NCBI RefSeq assembly: GCF_030005555.1
Contig: NZ_JASCQG010000002.1
Span: forward strand, 1 to 64,000
From: Empedobacter sedimenti
Lineage (GTDB): Bacteria; Bacteroidota; Bacteroidia; Flavobacteriales; Weeksellaceae
Length of the DNA: 64,000 nucleotides
Reading direction: 5' to 3'
Made by a program: the position numbers and the translations under genes. Below are positions 60,380-64,000 of the stretch, piece by piece. Below the pieces are notes generated by a model. That model was not told the origin of the DNA. It was given only the letters and a program-made list of their open reading frames with translations, and made no database searches. Within the stretch, counting starts at the first letter, position 1. Each line of letters opens with the position of its first letter.

Positions 60380-62032
60380 ATGAGTACAGAAAAACAATCT
60401 CCTATAGAAGGAATTAAAATAAAAAGTGACGGACTTCGTGGTACGTTAAAAGAAAGTATAGAGCTGGATAATCACACCGGAAATGTGCGTACAGACGACG
60501 AGGCTTTGGTGAAATTTCACGGAATGTATGTGCAAGATGATCGTGATAGACGTGAAGAACGCGCAGAAAAAAAACTGGACAAATTGTATTCATTTATGAT
60601 TCGTTTGCGTATTCCGGGAGGAATTATTGACGCTGATAAGTGGTTGGCAATTCACGAAACTTCTGAACAATACGGAACAGGCGTTTTGAAAATTACAACG
60701 CGTCAAACTATTCAATTACATGGAATTTTGAAACACCAATTGCGTCCAACTTTACAATCGTTTGACCAAGCAAAGTTAGATTCTATCGCGGCTTGTGGCG
60801 ATGTAAACCGAAATGTAATTGCGAGTTCGCATCCGTTGGTTTCACCTATTCACGCTCAAATTCATGCGTATGCAGATAAATTATCAAAACATTTGTTGCC
60901 TAAAACGCAAGCGTATTATGAGATTTTTGTGGATAATGAAAAGATTTATGAGCGCGAAACTGAGAAAGATGATTTGTACGAAGACCGTTATTTACCTCGA
61001 AAATTTAAAATTGCAATCGCTATTCCACCAACCAATGATGTAGATGTTTTTGCAAATGATTTGGGTTTGATTGCGATTATCGAAAATAATGAATTGAAAG
61101 GATTCAATATCGCTGTTGGTGGAGGTTTGTCTACAACACACGGAAATCCAAATACATATTCGCGTTTAGCAACCGAAATTGGCTTTGTTGATTCTGAAGA
61201 AAAAGTGTTGAAATTGGCTTATGAAGTGTTGACAATTCAGCGCGATTTTGGGAATCGTGGCGATCGAAAATTAGCGCGATTAAAGTATACAGTTGATAAA
61301 TTAACGGTTGATGGTTTCAAGTCTGAATTAGAAAAACGTGTAGGATTTAAATTAGAACCTTTTCAACCATACCAATTTACTGAACGTTCGGATATTTATG
61401 ATTGGAGACAAGTAAATAACGGAACATGGTATTACACTTTATTTGTAGAGAATGGAGTTGTTCAGCCTAATCAGAAAGCATTTTTACATGAATTGGCTTT
61501 ATTAAATATCAATAATTTCATTTTTACAGCGAATCAAAATTTATTATTAGGTGAAATTTCGACTGAAGATAAAGTGAAAGTTGAACAGCTTTTAGAAAAA
61601 TATTCTATTCACAAAGATATTAGTGAGCTTCGAAAAAATTCGATGGCGTGTGTGGCTTTACCAACTTGTCCATTAGCTTTGGCAGAAGCGCAGCGTTATT
61701 TACCCGAATTAGTAACTAAAATAGAGCCTTTGCTAGAAAAACATCAATTGCAGAATGATGATATCTCGATTCGTATGACGGGTTGTCCAAATGGTTGCGG
61801 TCGTTCGTATGTTTCGGAGATTGGTTTTGTAGGAACTTCTGCTGGACATTATAATTTGATGTTGGGAGGTGATCGATATGGTGTTCGTTTGAATAAAATT
61901 TATAAAGAAAAAGTCAATGAAACAGAGATTTTGAACGAATTAGACCAGGTTTTCGAAAGTTATACAAAAGAAAAAATTGACAATGAAACATTCGGAGATT
62001 TCACTTATCGAAAATATTTTTCAATTAATTAG
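60380..62032 (+). CDS. cysI: assimilatory sulfite reductase hemoprotein CysI
   Basis: The 550-residue protein has two sulfite/nitrite-reductase repeats. The 4Fe-4S/siroheme cysteines are in MACVALPTCPLALAEAQRYL and MTGCPNGCGRSYVSEIGF (about 421-475), with ferredoxin-like halves at TGVLKITTRQTIQLHGIL and DFGNRGDRKLARLKY. It reduces sulfite to sulfide using siroheme and electrons from the CysJ flavoprotein. It is intact, 18 bases after the cysJ fragment. The electron donor appears lost in this operon. Confidence 0.96.
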   Translation: MSTEKQSPIEGIKIKSDGLRGTLKESIELDNHTGNVRTDDEALVKFHGMYVQDDRDRREERAEKKLDKLYSFMIRLRIPGGIIDADKWLAIHETSEQYGTGVLKITTRQTIQLHGILKHQLRPTLQSFDQAKLDSIAACGDVNRNVIASSHPLVSPIHAQIHAYADKLSKHLLPKTQAYYEIFVDNEKIYERETEKDDLYEDRYLPRKFKIAIAIPPTNDVDVFANDLGLIAIIENNELKGFNIAVGGGLSTTHGNPNTYSRLATEIGFVDSEEKVLKLAYEVLTIQRDFGNRGDRKLARLKYTVDKLTVDGFKSELEKRVGFKLEPFQPYQFTERSDIYDWRQVNNGTWYYTLFVENGVVQPNQKAFLHELALLNINNFIFTANQNLLLGEISTEDKVKVEQLLEKYSIHKDISELRKNSMACVALPTCPLALAEAQRYLPELVTKIEPLLEKHQLQNDDISIRMTGCPNGCGRSYVSEIGFVGTSAGHYNLMLGGDRYGVRLNKIYKEKVNETEILNELDQVFESYTKEKIDNETFGDFTYRKYFSIN

Positions 62033-62050
62033 TCAAATTGCTTTAATCAA

Positions 62051-63493
62051 ATGAAAAATAATTTATTTCCGATATTTTTAAAAACAGAACATTTGCGCTT
62101 CCTGATTGTTGGCGGAGGAAATGTTGGATTAGAAAAGGTTTCGACACTAATCAAACAAAATCCTTCGGTTAATTTGAAAGTTGTAGCAAAAGAATTTACA
62201 CAAGAATTGAAAGATATTTTTTTGAAGTATCCATCAATTAAACACGAAACTCATGCATTCGAGACAAGTGATTTGGAAGATGTGGATTTGGTGATTGTTG
62301 CGACTGACAACAAAGAGACTTCGCAGGAAGTGAAACAAAAAGCAAATGCAAAAGGAATTTTGGTAAATGCGGCTGATCAACCAGATTTGTGCGATTTTTA
62401 TTTAGGCTCAATTGTGAATAAAGGACATCTTAAAATTGCGATTTCTACAAATGGACAATCTCCTGTAATGGCAAAACGTTTGAGAGAATATTTTTCTGAT
62501 GTTATTCCAGATTCAATTGATGAAAACATTGAAAGTTTAAATAAAATAAGAAACAATCATAAGGGAGATTTTAGTCAAAAATTAAGCGATTTAAATGAAT
62601 TAACCTCTTCATTCGAAGGGAAAAAATCGACAAAAAAATACAAACGTTTAGTAACAGAAATTACACTAATTTTCTTTGCATTGTTCTTGGGTTATGCGTT
62701 GTCATCTTTTGTAAGTTTTTCGGAAGCGAAAGACTTTGTTGTTCATATTCCTAATGTTTTTTACATTATGTTGGCTGTTGGTTTTTTTGCGCAAATGGTC
62801 GACGGAGCTGTTGGTTTGGGATATGGTGTAACGTGTTCTACAAGTATGATGTTGTTTGGTGTAAACTTGCCTTCGATAAGTGGAAGTATTCATACAGCCG
62901 AAATGTTTTCGAGCGGGATTAGTGGTTTTTCACATTATAGATTTGGAAACGTAAACAAAAAATTACTACTAGCTTTGGCTATTCCTGGCGTTATTGGTGC
63001 AGTTTCAGGATCATTATTATTGGTTTATTTAGGAAATAAATATGAAACCATTACGTACGGAATCTTGGCTTCGTATACATTAATCATTGGAATTCGATTA
63101 ATCATTTTAGCATTCAGAAAAAAAATTGAACGCAAAAAAGTAAAACGAGTTGGATACTTAGGATTTGCTGGAGGATTTTTAGACGCTTTTGGTGGTGGAG
63201 GTTGGGGACCAGTTGTGACATCAACTTTATTAGCAAAAGGAAAAAAATCAAACTTAGTAGTGGGAACAGTTAGTTTAGCAGAGTTTTTCGTAACGCTTTC
63301 TGCATCCTTAACATTTTTTGCAGCTTTAGGTGTAAGTCACGGATTTATTATTGCAGGTTTAATTATTGGAGGAGCTTTAGCAGCGCCAATTGCAGCAAAA
63401 TTAGCAGGTAAAATTCCTCAAAAAGTTGCCATTTTGGCTGTAGCCTTTTTAGTAATCACATTTAGTGTTCGTATTCTTTTTAAAATTTTCTAA
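62051..63493 (+). CDS. siroheme synthase domain (CysG-like) fused to a TSUP sulfite-exporter domain
   Basis: The 480-residue protein has two parts. Residues ~1-155 resemble the NAD-dependent precorrin-2 dehydrogenase/ferrochelatase of CysG (RFLIVGGGNVGLEKVSTLIK, VIVATDNKETSQEV, NAADQPDLCDFYLGSIV, STNGQSPVMAKRLREYF). After a linker, from about 195, come eight membrane segments of the TauE/SafE (TSUP) family (FFAQMVDGAVGLGYGVTCST, GGFLDAFGGGGWGPVVTSTL). The fusion couples siroheme synthesis to sulfite or sulfate-related export. Its dehydrogenase part needs precorrin-2 from the broken cobA. It closes the operon, followed by a terminator. Confidence 0.85.
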   Translation: MKNNLFPIFLKTEHLRFLIVGGGNVGLEKVSTLIKQNPSVNLKVVAKEFTQELKDIFLKYPSIKHETHAFETSDLEDVDLVIVATDNKETSQEVKQKANAKGILVNAADQPDLCDFYLGSIVNKGHLKIAISTNGQSPVMAKRLREYFSDVIPDSIDENIESLNKIRNNHKGDFSQKLSDLNELTSSFEGKKSTKKYKRLVTEITLIFFALFLGYALSSFVSFSEAKDFVVHIPNVFYIMLAVGFFAQMVDGAVGLGYGVTCSTSMMLFGVNLPSISGSIHTAEMFSSGISGFSHYRFGNVNKKLLLALAIPGVIGAVSGSLLLVYLGNKYETITYGILASYTLIIGIRLIILAFRKKIERKKVKRVGYLGFAGGFLDAFGGGGWGPVVTSTLLAKGKKSNLVVGTVSLAEFFVTLSASLTFFAALGVSHGFIIAGLIIGGALAAPIAAKLAGKIPQKVAILAVAFLVITFSVRILFKIF

Positions 63494-63516
63494 ATTTTAC
63501 ATATCATTTCTAACAA

Positions 63517-63553
63517 CAAAAACACTCTTCATCTTGTATGTAGGGTGTTTTTT
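63517..63553 (+). terminator. intrinsic terminator of the sulfate operon
   Basis: AAAACACTC and GGGTGTTTT arms with a ~17-base loop and a T run, 24 bases after the CysG-TSUP gene stop. Confidence 0.7.
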
Positions 63554-63582
63554 CTTTAGCTTTATTGAGTAAATACAATGAT

Positions 63583-64000
63583 TTGAGAAAAATTTTATTT
63601 TTTGGTATTATACTTTTAATAGCTTCATGTCAACAATCTAAAAATAAAGAGATTGAACAAAATAATTTTGATGATAAAGCATATGATGTCGCATGGGATT
63701 TTTATGAGAAGCAAGAAGATGATAGTGCTTATTATTATTTTAATAAAGCTTATTCTGAATTTATTAAACAGAACAATAAACATCAAGCCGCAAAATGTTT
63801 GATAAATATGGCTTATATAAGTCATTATAAAGGAGATTGGTTTGGTAGTCAGGAATTAAATATAGAGGGAATTAAATTATTAAATCCTCAAATAAAAGGT
63901 GAAAAAGAAACTTTTTCCAGTGCTTGTACAAGTTTAGGTCAAACACAACATGAATTAGGAATTTATAAAGAAGCCATAAATTATTATAAAAAAGCAATAG
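63583..64000 (+). CDS. TPR-type lipoprotein, N-terminal part (runs off the window)
   Basis: A frame beginning with TTG at 63583 is open for 139 codons to the window edge. It starts RKILFFGIILLIASCQQSKN with a lipobox (IASC). TPR-like helices follow (AYYYFNKAYSEFIKQNNKH, AAKCLINMAYISHYKGDW, CTSLGQTQHELGIYKEAINY). The nearest ATG (63578) is stopped after two codons, so the TTG start is preferred. By analogy with the 33759 gene it may be the periplasmic end of a TPR/AraC regulator, but no DNA-binding part is in view. Confidence 0.7.
   Translation, partial: MRKILFFGIILLIASCQQSKNKEIEQNNFDDKAYDVAWDFYEKQEDDSAYYYFNKAYSEFIKQNNKHQAAKCLINMAYISHYKGDWFGSQELNIEGIKLLNPQIKGEKETFSSACTSLGQTQHELGIYKEAINYYKKAI

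Noticed and set aside
1-64000. tRNA, rRNA or CRISPR features
   Set aside because: No conserved tRNA arms with CCA-type ends, no rRNA blocks and no regularly spaced direct repeats were seen by eye; a covariance-model search was not possible.

Overview
The window is AT-rich DNA (roughly one third G+C by eye) from a member of the Bacteroidota. Most likely it is a flavobacterium of the Weeksellaceae type (Empedobacter/Chryseobacterium-like). This rests on Bacteroidota -7 promoter boxes (TAnnTTTG), little use of Shine-Dalgarno sequences, and typical lineage genes: bshA, DUF3098, DUF4920, DUF1343/NamZ, TonB-receptor and PorT-like barrels, ribosomal protein THX and an FMN-binding glutamate-synthase-like protein. 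The genus is an inference. No rRNA, tRNA or CRISPR array was seen.

Layout. 1-0.5 kb: one end of an IS3-family element (orfA complete, orfB running off the window) inserted into a large secreted-surface-protein gene whose 5' end is missing (to 4.0 kb). 4-9.8 kb: SRPBCC and NUDIX proteins, DUF4920, a cluster of three small secreted proteins carrying four copies of one domain, and a NamZ muramidase. 9.8-13.2 kb: FtsX-like permease, a CBS-domain cysteine synthase/cystathionine beta-synthase, lptB. 13.4-15.4 kb: a deacetylase lipoprotein and small genes, including two of 44 and 51 residues (THX and a Lys-rich protein). 15.4-19.7 kb: sbcD-sbcC. 19.7-22.5 kb: ftsX-DUF3098-uppP-truB operon on the minus strand. 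22.6-25.2 kb: rsmA-mgtE-GyrI-like. 25.3-27 kb: a toxin-antitoxin pair and an orphan histidine kinase. 27.2-31.2 kb: 2-oxoglutarate dehydrogenase E1-E2. 31.3-35.3 kb: an outer-membrane receptor divergent from a TPR/AraC regulator. 35.4-43.8 kb: housekeeping and envelope genes (GltB-like, peptide-binding lipoprotein, mtaB, DUF4136, beta-barrel, TerC). 43.9-50.6 kb: GH3 and serine-hydrolase halves separated by a frameshift, bshA, lon. 50.6-53.8 kb: a GIY-YIG gene beside hairpin repeats, two envelope proteins and rlmD. 53.9-56.3 kb: three tandem paralogous secreted proteins. 56.8-63.5 kb: a sulfate-assimilation operon. From 63.6 kb: the start of a TPR lipoprotein.

Most interesting region. The sulfate operon (cysD-cysN-[cobA'-'cysJ]-cysI-siroheme synthase/TSUP) is preceded by what looks like a complete trp-style attenuator. 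A 25-codon leader peptide rich in Met and containing Cys is followed by three mutually exclusive stems ending in an intrinsic terminator 43 bases before cysD. In the same operon, a deletion joins the first ~94 codons of a uroporphyrinogen-III methyltransferase gene out of frame to the last ~209 codons of a sulfite-reductase flavoprotein gene, at a short shared sequence. If real, the strain should be impaired in sulfite reduction.

Other points: a homopolymer (A9) that splits a normally fused GH3-beta-lactamase protein at a sequence that is also a canonical -1 slippery site; an inverted pair of hairpins with compensatory base changes beside a GIY-YIG nuclease gene; a long flavobacterial-type double hairpin after cysN; and promoters that place transcription starts on or next to the start codons of rlmD, mtaB and lptB.
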